Notes: generated from the sequence alone by a model not told the origin. Positions 34,455-42,462 are shown, numbered from the stretch's first letter. The stretch is DNA of 64,000 nt from Fusobacterium_C sp036516095 (GCF_036516095.1 NZ_DATBUM010000017.1:1-64000), one strand, 5' to 3'. Translations and numbers: made by a program.

Positions 34455-34483
34455 ATTGTATCATTGATGCAAACAATTGTCAA
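34455..34483 (-). promoter_or_regulatory. Promoter of the que operon
   Basis: On the minus strand a perfect -35 box TTGACA (34483-34478), a 17-bp spacer and -10 box TACAAT (34460-34455) place the transcript start near 34448, exactly at the 5' end of the riboswitch. Confidence 0.85.
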
Positions 34484-34487
34484 TAAA

Positions 34488-34513
34488 AAAGACAGGGGTT
34501 CCGCCTGTCTAAA
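34488..34513 (-). terminator. Terminator after the M48 protease gene
   Basis: AGACAGG and CCTGTCT form a perfect seven-pair stem (34490-34496 with 34504-34510), followed on the minus strand by TTTTTTATT. It separates the protease gene from the que promoter, which begins immediately downstream. Confidence 0.85.
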
Positions 34514-34517
34514 AAAT

Positions 34518-35309
34518 TTATTTTTTATAATATTTCATTGCTTCCGGTAAAAATGCTTTTAAGGCAGCAATTCTTTTTTCATTTGCCGGATGTGTGGATA
34601 AAAAATCGGAACTGCTGCTTTCTGAAAGAGAAGCCATTTTCATTTCGGCATAAATGGCTTCTGTAGGGTCATATCCTGCCATTGCCATAAAAATCATTCC
34701 ATATTTATCCGCTTCATATTCTTGGGTGCGGTTGAATTTTAGTAAACCAATGGAAAGTCCATCTGAAACTAGGGAGGAAGCTGCTCTTCCAACCATGACA
34801 TTGGTAAGAGTGGCTGCCAATCCGGCTAATTGTTGATTGCTATATCCTTCTGCATGATGTCCACCAATGACATGCCCTATTTCATGTCCCATAACAAAAG
34901 CAATTCGAGCATCTGTTTGTAATACTGGTATAATTCCGGAGTAAAAGGCAATTTTTCCTCCGGGCATGGCAAAAGCATTGACTTCTTTGCTTTCGATCAA
35001 ATTAAATTCCCAATGTAAATATTGAACACGATTTCCCATACCGTTTTGATACATATATTTTTCAACAGCCGAAGCTATTCGCCTTCCTATTGAATGTAAT
35101 CTATGACCGTTGTTTGTGTTATTTGCTAACTTTCCTTGCTGTCTTGCTTTTTGTATAAATTGGTTATACGAATTTACGGAACTGGCAACTAAACTTTCAT
35201 CACTTATCAGCTTGAATTGACTTCTCCCTGTCAGTGGGGCGGTGGAAGTACAGGCAATTACCAAACTGGAACATAATACCAAGAAAAATATTTTGATGGA
35301 TTTTCTCAT
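34518..35309 (-). CDS. M48-family metalloprotease lipoprotein
   Basis: Starting at 35309 behind AAGGAGATAACA, the 263-residue product has a lipoprotein signal peptide with modified Cys20 (SLVIAC), then an M48 peptidase domain with zinc motif HEIGH at 142-146 in VMGHEIGHVIGGH and a downstream EYEADKYG glutamate motif. It resembles LoiP/YcaL/BepA-type periplasmic proteases but lacks TPR repeats, so LoiP/YcaL-like quality control at the outer membrane is the closest match. A weak promoter TTGGCT-N18-TATACT lies upstream. Confidence 0.92.
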   Translation of the reverse strand: MRKSIKIFFLVLCSSLVIACTSTAPLTGRSQFKLISDESLVASSVNSYNQFIQKARQQGKLANNTNNGHRLHSIGRRIASAVEKYMYQNGMGNRVQYLHWEFNLIESKEVNAFAMPGGKIAFYSGIIPVLQTDARIAFVMGHEIGHVIGGHHAEGYSNQQLAGLAATLTNVMVGRAASSLVSDGLSIGLLKFNRTQEYEADKYGMIFMAMAGYDPTEAIYAEMKMASLSESSSSDFLSTHPANEKRIAALKAFLPEAMKYYKK

Positions 35310-35409
35310 ATTGTTATCTCCTTCTATAGTATATTTCGGCCATGGGAATATAGCCAAATTTATTTTAAGATTTTCTGTATTCTACACCTTTTTAAGATAT
35401 CTTGCAATT

Positions 35410-35446
35410 AAAATAAAAAACCTCTTGAAATTCCAAGAGGTTTCTG
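35410..35446. terminator. Terminator after the repeat-rich lipoprotein gene
   Basis: AAACCTCTTG (35418-35427) pairs with CAAGAGGTTT (35434-35443) around a short loop. On the minus strand it is followed by a T-rich tract, ending the lipoprotein transcript before the M48 gene. T-rich sequence also follows on the plus strand. Confidence 0.88.
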
Positions 35447-35464
35447 TTTTTTGTTTAAAGACAA

Positions 35465-35719
35465 TTATTGTTTGTCAGTAGTAGCAGCTTCTTTCATGTC
35501 AGTAGCAGCTTCTTTTACAGCATCTGCAGCTTCAGCAGCAGCTTCTGTTGTAGCTTCAGCAGCTTCTTCCACAGTTTCAGTAGCTTCAGTAGCAGCTTCT
35601 TCCACAGTTTCAGCAGCTTGTTCTACAGCTGTTTGTTCTTCAGCTGGAGCAGCTTCTTCTTTTTGTCCACATGCAACTAATCCTAACATTAAAGCTAAAA
35701 GTACTAATAATTTTTTCAT
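35465..35719 (-). CDS. Small lipoprotein with 11-residue Ala/Glu repeats
   Basis: The 84-residue product has a lipoprotein leader with lipobox LVAC (Cys17). The mature part is almost wholly Ala, Glu, Thr and Val in repeats of 11 residues, such as ETVEEAATEAT and ETVEEAAEATT, predicting an amphipathic helix like those of apolipoprotein- or LEA-type proteins. The leader through CGQKEEA matches the lipoprotein at 11.4 kb. Antisense and alternative frames over this region are Ser/Ala-rich artefacts. Function is unknown; surface exposure is possible. Confidence 0.8.
   Translation of the reverse strand: MKKLLVLLALMLGLVACGQKEEAAPAEEQTAVEQAAETVEEAATEATETVEEAAEATTEAAAEAADAVKEAATDMKEAATTDKQ
35558..35612. 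repeat. 33-bp-period direct repeat within the lipoprotein gene
   Basis: A 22-base unit recurs exactly at 35558-35579 and 35591-35612, giving a 33-base (11-codon) period in the repeat-rich lipoprotein gene. Copy number could vary by slippage. Confidence 0.85.
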
Positions 35720-35929
35720 TTGTGTTCCACTCCCTTTTTCGTTATAAAAATAATTTTTCTTTTCACGAAGATTAGTATATCACAAAAAACAAAAAAGAAA
35801 AGTATTTTTCTAAAAAGAAAGAAAAAAGATAGAAAAAATTCAGAAATAAGAATGATGAGTTCAAAAAAAGCACAAATCTAAAAGAGATTTTTATACTTTT
35901 TTCAGTTTACAGTGAGCTAAGATGTCGTC

Positions 35930-35958
35930 TTGAATTTTATTAGTAGAAATGTTATAAT
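35930..35958 (+). promoter_or_regulatory. Promoter of the cobU-cobS-cobC-cobT operon
   Basis: TTGAAT (35930-35935), a 17-bp spacer and a perfect TATAAT (35953-35958) lie 37 bp before cobU. The leader is too short for a cobalamin riboswitch. The rest of the 275-bp gap upstream is A-rich sequence without recognisable features. Confidence 0.75.
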
Positions 35959-35994
35959 AAAAAGAACGATTTACAGTAAAAAGGAGAGATCATT

Positions 35995-36561
35995 ATGGGT
36001 AGGATTGTTTATTTTACCGGAGGGGCTCGTAGTGGGAAAAGTGTTCACTCAGAGCAATATATTTTGGATCGTCATTATGATCATAAAATTTATCTGGCAA
36101 CTGCTGTCGTGTTTGATGAAGAAATGAAGGAGAGGGTAAAACTTCACATGGAACGTCGAGGGAAAGAGTGGGATACTTTGGAAGGGTATCGAAACTTATA
36201 TGACTTGGTAAAATCTTCTATGAAAGAGACAACCAGAGGGGTCATTTTATTGGATTGTATTACCAATATGGTAAGCAATTTACTCTTAGAAGAACAAGAA
36301 GACTGGGATAATATCTCTCAGGAGAGGATACAAGAATTAGAGAAGTATATTTTAGAAGAGATTTCTACTTTTTTAGAAAAAATTAAAAAAACTTCTTATG
36401 ATTTGGTTGTGGTTTCTAATGAATTGGGAATGGGATTAGTACCTCCTTACCCGCTTGGAAGATATTTTCGGGATATTTGCGGTAGAGCAAATCAATTGGT
36501 TGCGGAGGAAGCTCAAGAGTCTTATTTTATTGTATCAGGTACTAAATTACGTTTGAAGTAG
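35995..36561 (+). CDS. cobU: Adenosylcobinamide kinase/guanylyltransferase
   Basis: CobU phosphorylates adenosylcobinamide and transfers GMP to give AdoCbi-GDP. The 188-residue protein starts with the P-loop YFTGGARSGKSVHSEQYIL, has ERRGKEWDTLEG with the guanylylated-His region, ILLDCITNMVSNLLL and the C-terminal VVVSNELGMGLVPPYPLGR. Length is standard. It is the first of four genes for the nucleotide-loop assembly of cobalamin. Confidence 0.97.
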   Translation: MGRIVYFTGGARSGKSVHSEQYILDRHYDHKIYLATAVVFDEEMKERVKLHMERRGKEWDTLEGYRNLYDLVKSSMKETTRGVILLDCITNMVSNLLLEEQEDWDNISQERIQELEKYILEEISTFLEKIKKTSYDLVVVSNELGMGLVPPYPLGRYFRDICGRANQLVAEEAQESYFIVSGTKLRLK

Positions 36562-36580
36562 AAAGCATAGAGGTGAACAA

Positions 36581-37399
36581 ATGAAAAAACTGATGTTGTT
36601 ATTTTCTTTTATGACAAGATTGCCTGTACCTAAAAAAACAAGGACAGAATTTGATTCCGAAGAATTAGGAAAATCTATGAAATTTTTTCCTGTGATTGGT
36701 TTGGTTATTGGATTGATTTTATATTTATTTGCGAGAGGAATCTCATTTCTTACAGACCCTGCTTTTCCTTTCTTGCTGAGTGTACTGATTTTATTGTTGG
36801 AAGTGGCAATTACCGGAGCCTTGCATTTGGACGGTTTAGCGGACACTTTTGACGGGATGTTCAGTTATCGAAGCAAACAGAAAATTTTGGAAATTATGAA
36901 AGACTCAAGGTTAGGAACCAATGGAGCTCTTGCTCTTATCTTTTATTTTTTATTAAAATGGAGCATTTTTGCAGAATTATTTTATACCTTAGGAAAGAAT
37001 TACTTTGCAATTTTTTTAGTAACTATGCCTATTATAGCAAGATTAGGAAGTGTTATTCATTGTGCTTTTTTTCCTTATGCAAGAGCAACCGGAATGGGAA
37101 AGGCTTTTGTTGATTATACCGGCAAGAAAGAGTTGGTATTTTCAGTATTATTGACAGGAATTATTTTAGGAATTTTATGGTGTTTGAGTAAGGCAGTTCT
37201 TCCTATCATTGTTGCTTTGGGGATTTCTTGTTTGTTTCTTATGTTGTTTCAATATTTGTTTGGCAAAGTCGTACAACATAAAATCGGAGGAATTACAGGG
37301 GATACTTTGGGAGCTCTTGTGGAATTATCGGAAGTTATGTACGGGGTTCTTTTGTATATTTGTATTCATGCCATGCAATGGTTTGTTATTTATTGTTAA
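36581..37399 (+). CDS. cobS: Adenosylcobinamide-GDP ribazoletransferase
   Basis: CobS joins AdoCbi-GDP to alpha-ribazole (phosphate) in the membrane. The 272-residue protein has about six membrane segments and the CDP-alcohol-transferase-like motif HLDGLADTFDGMFSYRSKQK, followed by DSRLGTNGALALIFYFLLKW and GGITGDTLGALVELSE near the C-terminus. It lies 19 bp after cobU. Confidence 0.96.
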   Translation: MKKLMLLFSFMTRLPVPKKTRTEFDSEELGKSMKFFPVIGLVIGLILYLFARGISFLTDPAFPFLLSVLILLLEVAITGALHLDGLADTFDGMFSYRSKQKILEIMKDSRLGTNGALALIFYFLLKWSIFAELFYTLGKNYFAIFLVTMPIIARLGSVIHCAFFPYARATGMGKAFVDYTGKKELVFSVLLTGIILGILWCLSKAVLPIIVALGISCLFLMLFQYLFGKVVQHKIGGITGDTLGALVELSEVMYGVLLYICIHAMQWFVIYC

Positions 37400-37414
37400 A
37401 GTATAGGGAGAAAT

Positions 37415-37996
37415 ATGGGGAAAATCATTTTAGTTCGACACGGACAGACACAGATGAATGCAGATCGAATTTATTTCGGAAAATTAGATCCTTCTTTGAA
37501 TGAATTAGGAAAAATGCAGGCTCAAGAAGCAAAAAAACGTCTGGAACAGGAAGTTGATTCCTATGATTATATTCATGCGAGTCCTTTGAAAAGAACCAAA
37601 GAGACAGCTGAGCTTGTTAATTTTTTAGGAAAAGATATTGTATTCGATGAGAGATTGGAAGAAATTAATTTTGGAATTTTTGAGGGTTTAAAGTATCAAG
37701 AAATTGTGGAGCGTTATCCCAAGCAGTATGAGAAAAGTGTTACAGATTGGCAACAGTATGATTATGAAACGGGTGAAAGCTTGGAAATGCTGCAAAAGAG
37801 AGTGATAGAATATATCTTTTCTTTGGATTTGGAAAAGAATCATGTTATTGTAAGTCATTGGGGAGTGATTTGCTCTTTTCTAAGTTATGTTATGTCTAAA
37901 AATTTAGAAAGTTATTGGAAATTTAAAATTATAAATGGCGGACTTGTTATTTTGGAAGTAAAAGATAATTTTCCTGTGTTGACAAAGTTATTATAA
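37415..37996 (+). CDS. cobC: Alpha-ribazole phosphatase (histidine phosphatase family)
   Basis: The 193-residue protein has the phosphohistidine motif LVRHGQTQMNADRIYFG, with HASPLKRTKETAELV and the second histidine in VIVSHWGVICSFL. These place it in the phosphoglycerate-mutase-like phosphatase family. Its position between cobS and cobT supports the CobC role of removing the phosphate from alpha-ribazole-5-phosphate or adenosylcobalamin-5-phosphate. The family alone is functionally broad; the context decides. Confidence 0.92.
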   Translation: MGKIILVRHGQTQMNADRIYFGKLDPSLNELGKMQAQEAKKRLEQEVDSYDYIHASPLKRTKETAELVNFLGKDIVFDERLEEINFGIFEGLKYQEIVERYPKQYEKSVTDWQQYDYETGESLEMLQKRVIEYIFSLDLEKNHVIVSHWGVICSFLSYVMSKNLESYWKFKIINGGLVILEVKDNFPVLTKLL

Positions 37997-38006
37997 AGGA
38001 GTCTCT

Positions 38007-39065
38007 ATGAAAGACTTGGAGGATATTCTTTCCGGTATCGTGGCTAAGGATGTAGATTCTATTCAACAGGTAACGAAAATATTAAACGAGAAGATGAAAC
38101 CTGAAGGAAGTTTAGGGGTGTTGGAAGAATTAATCGAAAAAATGGCAGGAATCTATTCTTATCCTTTTCCTTCAATCCAAAGAAAGTGTCATATTGTTGC
38201 TGTGGCGGATAATGGTATTATTGAGGAAAAAGTGTCCTCTTGTCCTTTGGAATACACTCGTTTAGTATCGGAAGCCATGTTACATAATATCGCTACTATT
38301 GGTATTTTCACTAAGAAATTGGGAATTGATTTACAAGTGGTGGATATTGGAATGAAAGAGGATATTCAAAAAGAATATCCAAATTTTTATCGAAAAAAAA
38401 TAAGAAGAGGCAGCAGAAATTTTTTAAAAGAAGCTGCGATGACAGAAGAAGAGTGTGAAAGAGCAATTTTGGAAGGCTTTTCTTTCATAGGAGAGAAACA
38501 GAAAGAATATGATATTTTTTCGAATGGAGAAATGGGAATTGGAAATACAACTACCAGTTCAGCAGTATTGTATGCGATGACTCAAAAAAATATTCATGAG
38601 GTGGTTGGGCATGGTGGAGGACTTTCAGAAGAAGGTCTATTACGAAAAAAGCAAATCATTCAAGATGCTTGTCAGAGATATCAATTATTTGGAAAAGAAA
38701 GTTTGGAAATTTTAAGAGTAGTGGGCGGCTATGACATCGCTTTTTTAGTGGGTTGCTATTTAGGAAGTGCTTTTTATCGAAAAGCAATGATTGTGGACGG
38801 ATTTATTTCCGCTGTAGCTGCTTTGGTTGCCTGTCGATTGAAAGCAGAGGTACAAGATTATTGTATTTTCAGTCATCAAAGTGAGGAGCCCGGAATGAAA
38901 ATTATCTTAGAGGAACTGGGGGAAAGCACTTTTTTACAAATGAAAATGAGACTTGGGGAAGGAACAGGAGCCGTGATGGTATATCCTGTGATAGACTGTG
39001 CTTTTGCTATGTTTCAAATTTTAAGAACTCCAAAAGAAATTTATGATATGTTTTATGAGCAGTAG
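38007..39065 (+). CDS. cobT: Nicotinate-nucleotide:dimethylbenzimidazole phosphoribosyltransferase
   Basis: CobT makes alpha-ribazole phosphate from the lower-ligand base. The 352-residue protein has KPEGSLGVLEELIEKMAG, ADNGIIEEKVSSCP, GEMGIGNTTTSSAVL, IFSHQSEEPGM and the catalytic-glutamate region RLGEGTGAVMVYP. Length is typical. It closes the cob operon; cobalamin made with its product would serve enzymes such as epoxyqueuosine reductase, which is not seen here. Confidence 0.96.
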   Translation: MKDLEDILSGIVAKDVDSIQQVTKILNEKMKPEGSLGVLEELIEKMAGIYSYPFPSIQRKCHIVAVADNGIIEEKVSSCPLEYTRLVSEAMLHNIATIGIFTKKLGIDLQVVDIGMKEDIQKEYPNFYRKKIRRGSRNFLKEAAMTEEECERAILEGFSFIGEKQKEYDIFSNGEMGIGNTTTSSAVLYAMTQKNIHEVVGHGGGLSEEGLLRKKQIIQDACQRYQLFGKESLEILRVVGGYDIAFLVGCYLGSAFYRKAMIVDGFISAVAALVACRLKAEVQDYCIFSHQSEEPGMKIILEELGESTFLQMKMRLGEGTGAVMVYPVIDCAFAMFQILRTPKEIYDMFYEQ

Positions 39066-39082
39066 GAAGGAGTCTACAATTT

Positions 39083-39766
39083 ATGGAAATTCTGAGTAAT
39101 GCAGGTCATAGAGAAAGATTACGAAAGCGTTATTTGGAACGAGGTTTTTCTTCGTTGCAGGAATACGAAGTGTTGGAATTACTATTGACTTACGCTTTAC
39201 CAAGAAGGGATACAAAGGCTTTGGCAAAAGAATTATTACATAGATTCGGAAATTTAGAATCGGTTTGTAAGGCAAGCAGGGAAGAATTGGAAAAAATAAA
39301 AGGTGTGAAAGAGAATACGAGTATTTTATTACGATTTGTTGGAGATCTTGAAATGGAATTATTTCGAAATCCACTGCAGAAAGAAGAAAATATTCATATT
39401 CACAGAAAAGAAGAATTGATTTCTTATGTGAGAGCGCAAATTGGCTTCGAAGATAGGGAGATATTTTTGGTATTATTTTTAAATACAGCAAATAGGTTAC
39501 TTTGTTCGGAAGAGTTATTTCATGGAAGTATTGACAGGAGTGCGGTGTATCCAAGAGAAATTTTGGAGAAGGTATTGAAATATAAGGCAAAATCCGTTAT
39601 TTTTGCTCATAATCATCCGTCAGGAAATACTCAACCTTCTCGTCAAGATATTGAGCTGACCAGAGAAATGAAAGATGCCTTGAAACTGTTTGATGTTTTA
39701 CTGCTGGAACATATTATTGTCAGCAAGCATTCATATTTTAGTTTTTTAGAGGAAGGGTTATTATAA
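39083..39766 (+). CDS. radC: RadC-family JAB/MPN protein
   Basis: The 227-residue protein has an N-terminal helix-hairpin-helix region (LLHRFGNLESVCKASREELE, then KIKGVKENTS) and a C-terminal JAB1/MPN domain with metal motif AHNHPSGNTQPSRQD. These are the hallmarks of the UPF0758/RadC family. A DNA-repair role for RadC is not established; some members are annotated as DNA-processing nucleases or peptidases. It is directly joined to the RicT gene (stop and start are adjacent). Confidence 0.93.
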   Translation: MEILSNAGHRERLRKRYLERGFSSLQEYEVLELLLTYALPRRDTKALAKELLHRFGNLESVCKASREELEKIKGVKENTSILLRFVGDLEMELFRNPLQKEENIHIHRKEELISYVRAQIGFEDREIFLVLFLNTANRLLCSEELFHGSIDRSAVYPREILEKVLKYKAKSVIFAHNHPSGNTQPSRQDIELTREMKDALKLFDVLLLEHIIVSKHSYFSFLEEGLL

Positions 39767-40684
39767 ATGATAGAGGAAAAGGTAGAGAATCAAGAGATAG
39801 ATATAAAATCGGAATATCGTGTTTTGACAGTTATGTTTGAAGTAACAAAAAAACGATATTTTTTTGAAGTTCCGGATGGAGTGAATTATAAAAAAGGAGA
39901 TTATGTGATTGTAGAGACGATTCGAGGACAAGAAATAGGTCTTTCTTGTGGAAAACCTATGATGGTAGCCGTGAAATCCTTGGTATTGCCTTTAAAACCG
40001 GTTATCAAAAAAGCATCGGAAGAAGAACGAAACATTTATTTACAACAGCGAGAGGATGCAAAGAGAGCCTTTGTGATCGGAAAGGAAAAAATTTTACATC
40101 ACCAGCTACCTATGAAATTAGTGGAAACAGAATATACCTTTGACAGAAGCAAGCTATTGTTTTATTTTACGGCAGAGGGAAGAATTGATTTTCGAGATTT
40201 GGTAAAGGATTTGGCAAATATTTTTAAAATTCGAATTGAATTGCGTCAAATTGGAGTAAGAGATGAAGCGAGAATTTTGGGAACCATTGGTCTTTGTGGA
40301 AGAGAACTTTGTTGTCGAAGTTTTATCAATAAATTTGACTCCGTATCTATTAAAATGGCAAGAGATCAAGGTTTGGTTATCAATCCTACTAAAATTTCAG
40401 GGGTATGTGGAAGACTTTTATGCTGTATCAACTATGAATATACACAATATGAAGAGGCATTGCGACGCTTCCCGGCGGTAAATCAAATGGTAGTAAGTCC
40501 GGACGGAGATGGAAAGGTCATCAGTATTGCTCCTTTATTGGGAAATTTGTATGTAGATGTGTTCGGGAAAGGGATTTTCCAATATCGTGTGGATCAGGTA
40601 AAATTTAATAAAAAAGAAGCAAATAAACTGAAAAATGTAAAATCAAGTGAGGATGTGGAGCATAAAGAATTGGAGAAGGAATGA
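39767..40684 (+). CDS. ricT: PSP1-domain regulatory protein RicT/YaaT
   Basis: The 305-residue protein carries the PSP1 domain with characteristic cysteines in GTIGLCGRELCC and SGVCGRLLCCINYEY. In Bacillus, RicT with RicA and RicF forms an iron-sulfur complex that guides RNase Y and RNA maturation. No ricA or ricF partner appears in this window. A charged tail of about 25 residues ends the protein. It overlaps the following methyltransferase gene by four bases, so an RNA-related task is plausible. Confidence 0.88.
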   Translation: MIEEKVENQEIDIKSEYRVLTVMFEVTKKRYFFEVPDGVNYKKGDYVIVETIRGQEIGLSCGKPMMVAVKSLVLPLKPVIKKASEEERNIYLQQREDAKRAFVIGKEKILHHQLPMKLVETEYTFDRSKLLFYFTAEGRIDFRDLVKDLANIFKIRIELRQIGVRDEARILGTIGLCGRELCCRSFINKFDSVSIKMARDQGLVINPTKISGVCGRLLCCINYEYTQYEEALRRFPAVNQMVVSPDGDGKVISIAPLLGNLYVDVFGKGIFQYRVDQVKFNKKEANKLKNVKSSEDVEHKELEKE

Positions 40685-41349
40685 TGAAAGCTTATGACGA
40701 AATTTTCTTGGAAGAGGGAGCCGGTTTTTATCAAGAAAAAGAGGGTTTTCGCTTTGGTCATGATGCTATTTTGTTAGCAGATTTTATTGTGGAATTTGCA
40801 AAAATGCAGCAGAAAAATTTAGAGATTGGGACAGGAAATGGGATTTTACCGGTTTTACTCTCTCAAAAAGGATTTATCTCAAAAGAGTATTGTGCTGTGG
40901 ATATTTTAGAAAGTAATATAGTTTTGGCGAAAAAGAACGCAGAAAAAAATGGAGTATCGGCCTGTTTTTTATGTCAAGATATTCGTAATTTTTCAGAAAA
41001 GAATGTTTATGCACAGATTTTTGCCAATCCACCTTATATGAAACAAGATGGAAAACTGCAAAATATGAATTTGAATAAGGCTATTGCCAGACATGAAATT
41101 TGTCTTACTTTAGAAGAATTTATCAGTTCTGTAAAGAAGATTTTGGCTCCTGTAGGAACTTTGTATATGGTATATCGAAGCCATCGTTTACAAGAACTCT
41201 TTGAAAATTTTACGAAATATCAGCTTCATGTTTCTAAAATTCAATTTGTATATCATCAGAACGGAACAGTGTCCAATCTTGTTTTATTAGAAGTATATAA
41301 GGGGAAAAGAGGGAGTTGTAAAATATTAGCTCCCAAATATATCAAATAA
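40681..41349 (+). CDS. tRNA1(Val) N6-adenine methyltransferase-like protein
   Basis: The 222-residue SAM-dependent methyltransferase has motif I NLEIGTGNGILPVLL, the VDILESNIVLAKKNAEKNG segment and the adenine-N6 catalytic motif IFANPPYMKQDGK. This matches the TrmN6/YfiC group that methylates A37 of tRNA(Val), but related small-domain methyltransferases also exist. The second of two adjacent ATGs may be the true start. It ends at a bidirectional terminator facing the DUF2023 gene. Confidence 0.85.
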   Translation: MMKAYDEIFLEEGAGFYQEKEGFRFGHDAILLADFIVEFAKMQQKNLEIGTGNGILPVLLSQKGFISKEYCAVDILESNIVLAKKNAEKNGVSACFLCQDIRNFSEKNVYAQIFANPPYMKQDGKLQNMNLNKAIARHEICLTLEEFISSVKKILAPVGTLYMVYRSHRLQELFENFTKYQLHVSKIQFVYHQNGTVSNLVLLEVYKGKRGSCKILAPKYIK

Positions 41350-41382
41350 AAATAGGATGTCATTATTGGCATCCTATTTTTT
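41349..41382. terminator. Bidirectional terminator between the methyltransferase and DUF2023 genes
   Basis: AAAATAGGATG (41349-41359) pairs perfectly with CATCCTATTTT (41370-41380), with A and T tracts on both sides, suiting the convergent genes. Confidence 0.9.
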
Positions 41383-41406
41383 ATAGCACAAATTCATGTA
41401 CTCTTC

Positions 41407-41751
41407 TTAAGCTGTATGTACTGTGACTTTTTTATGTTCCTGTTTCATTTGTAAATATCGACTGCATTGTTTTCTTCTATCATACCCTAACATAATACCT
41501 AGAATGAAATCTTCTTCTGGAGTATAATCTGTTAATGAGATTTTTCCAATTTTTTTTATAACAGCAATACATTCAGGATCTCCGAAAAAAATATTGATTT
41601 TTTCTTTTCCTAAAGGGTAAATCAAAAAAGCAATATTTTCTGCTGTCAGTTTATTTCGAACCGAATTCAAATTTTCTCGAGAAGTGGAGTGTAAAATTAA
41701 ATTTCGAACTCCTTTTTGGTATTCATAAATGTGATGATAAAAGATTTCCAT
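41407..41751 (-). CDS. DUF2023 family protein, flavodoxin neighbour
   Basis: The 114-residue protein resembles DUF2023: an N-terminal segment IFYHHIYEYQKGVRNLILHS, a middle INIFFGDPECI and a C-terminal PEEDFILGIMLGYDRRKQCS. In Porphyromonas and Helicobacter a DUF2023 gene also lies beside flavodoxin, as here, where it follows fldA by 18 bp. The repeated pairing suggests a role tied to flavodoxin, such as regulation or cofactor handling, but no activity is known. Confidence 0.8.
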   Translation of the reverse strand: MEIFYHHIYEYQKGVRNLILHSTSRENLNSVRNKLTAENIAFLIYPLGKEKINIFFGDPECIAVIKKIGKISLTDYTPEEDFILGIMLGYDRRKQCSRYLQMKQEHKKVTVHTA

Positions 41752-41769
41752 TGCTTTTCCTCCCTAATT

Positions 41770-42267
41770 TTATACAAATTCAGGTTTAATTTTTGCTAAC
41801 CATTCTTCTACTTTTTCAGTCATTTCTCCTTCATCGAAAGCGGCATCAATTGCTAATCCCATGAATTTATCGTCTACGACTGCTTCTGAAGCTTCAAAGC
41901 TGTATCCATCTGTAGACATAGCTCCTACAATTTTTGCTCCTTTAGGAGAAACTGCATCATAGAAATGTTTCATTGCTTCTACATAGTTTCCTCCAAAAAT
42001 AGCTGCATCTCCCACTCCGATTAGAGCCACTACTTTTCCAGAAAAATCCATTCCTGTTAATTCATCATAACAACCAGCCCAGTCATCTTGTAAATCTCCC
42101 ATTCCATAAGTAGGAGAAGCTAAAATAATATTATCAAAAGAACTTAGTTCTCCAATTCCGTTTGCTACATCAATTACTTTTACATCTCCTAATTTAGCTG
42201 CAACGATGTCAATAACTTCTTTTGTTTTTCCACCAGTTGTTCCATAAAAAATTCCTACTGTTTTCAT
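41770..42267 (-). CDS. fldA: Flavodoxin
   Basis: The start at 42267 follows AGGAGG at good spacing and gives 165 residues beginning MKTVGIFYGTTGGKTKEVID, the phosphate-binding loop for FMN. ASPTYGMGDLQDDWAG and the ALIGVGDAAIFGGNYVEAM region supply the isoalloxazine-flanking loops. It is a long-chain flavodoxin, a low-potential one-electron carrier. The pyruvate oxidoreductase at 58 kb is a likely electron donor. Confidence 0.96.
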   Translation of the reverse strand: MKTVGIFYGTTGGKTKEVIDIVAAKLGDVKVIDVANGIGELSSFDNIILASPTYGMGDLQDDWAGCYDELTGMDFSGKVVALIGVGDAAIFGGNYVEAMKHFYDAVSPKGAKIVGAMSTDGYSFEASEAVVDDKFMGLAIDAAFDEGEMTEKVEEWLAKIKPEFV

Positions 42268-42300
42268 TCGAAAATACCTCCTCAAAATTTTGTTAGTTCA

Positions 42301-42329
42301 ATTTTATACTTAAATTGTATTTATGTCAA
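42301..42329 (-). promoter_or_regulatory. Promoter of fldA-DUF2023
   Basis: On the minus strand a perfect TTGACA (42329-42324) and TAAAAT (42306-42301) are 17 bp apart, about 34 bases upstream of fldA. The T-rich flank makes the exact -10 choice uncertain. Confidence 0.65.
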
Positions 42330-42462
42330 TATATTTTTATTTTTAAAGTATCAATATACAATTATTTATATGATTTAAATGATTGTGTAAAAAAGGAAAA
42401 AGGAAAAATCAGCAAGAAAAAAGAAAATATGGTATAATAATAAAATAAGGAGGAAAAGAGGA

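Noticed and set aside
35451..35747. Ser/Ala-rich open frames on the plus strand over the repeat lipoprotein
   Set aside because: They are antisense shadows of the Ala/Glu codon repeat; the minus-strand frame has a ribosome binding site, signal peptide and lipobox.
35720..35994. Possible cobalamin riboswitch before cobU
   Set aside because: The predicted transcript leader is under 40 bases and lacks the B12-box; the rest of the gap is plain A-rich sequence.
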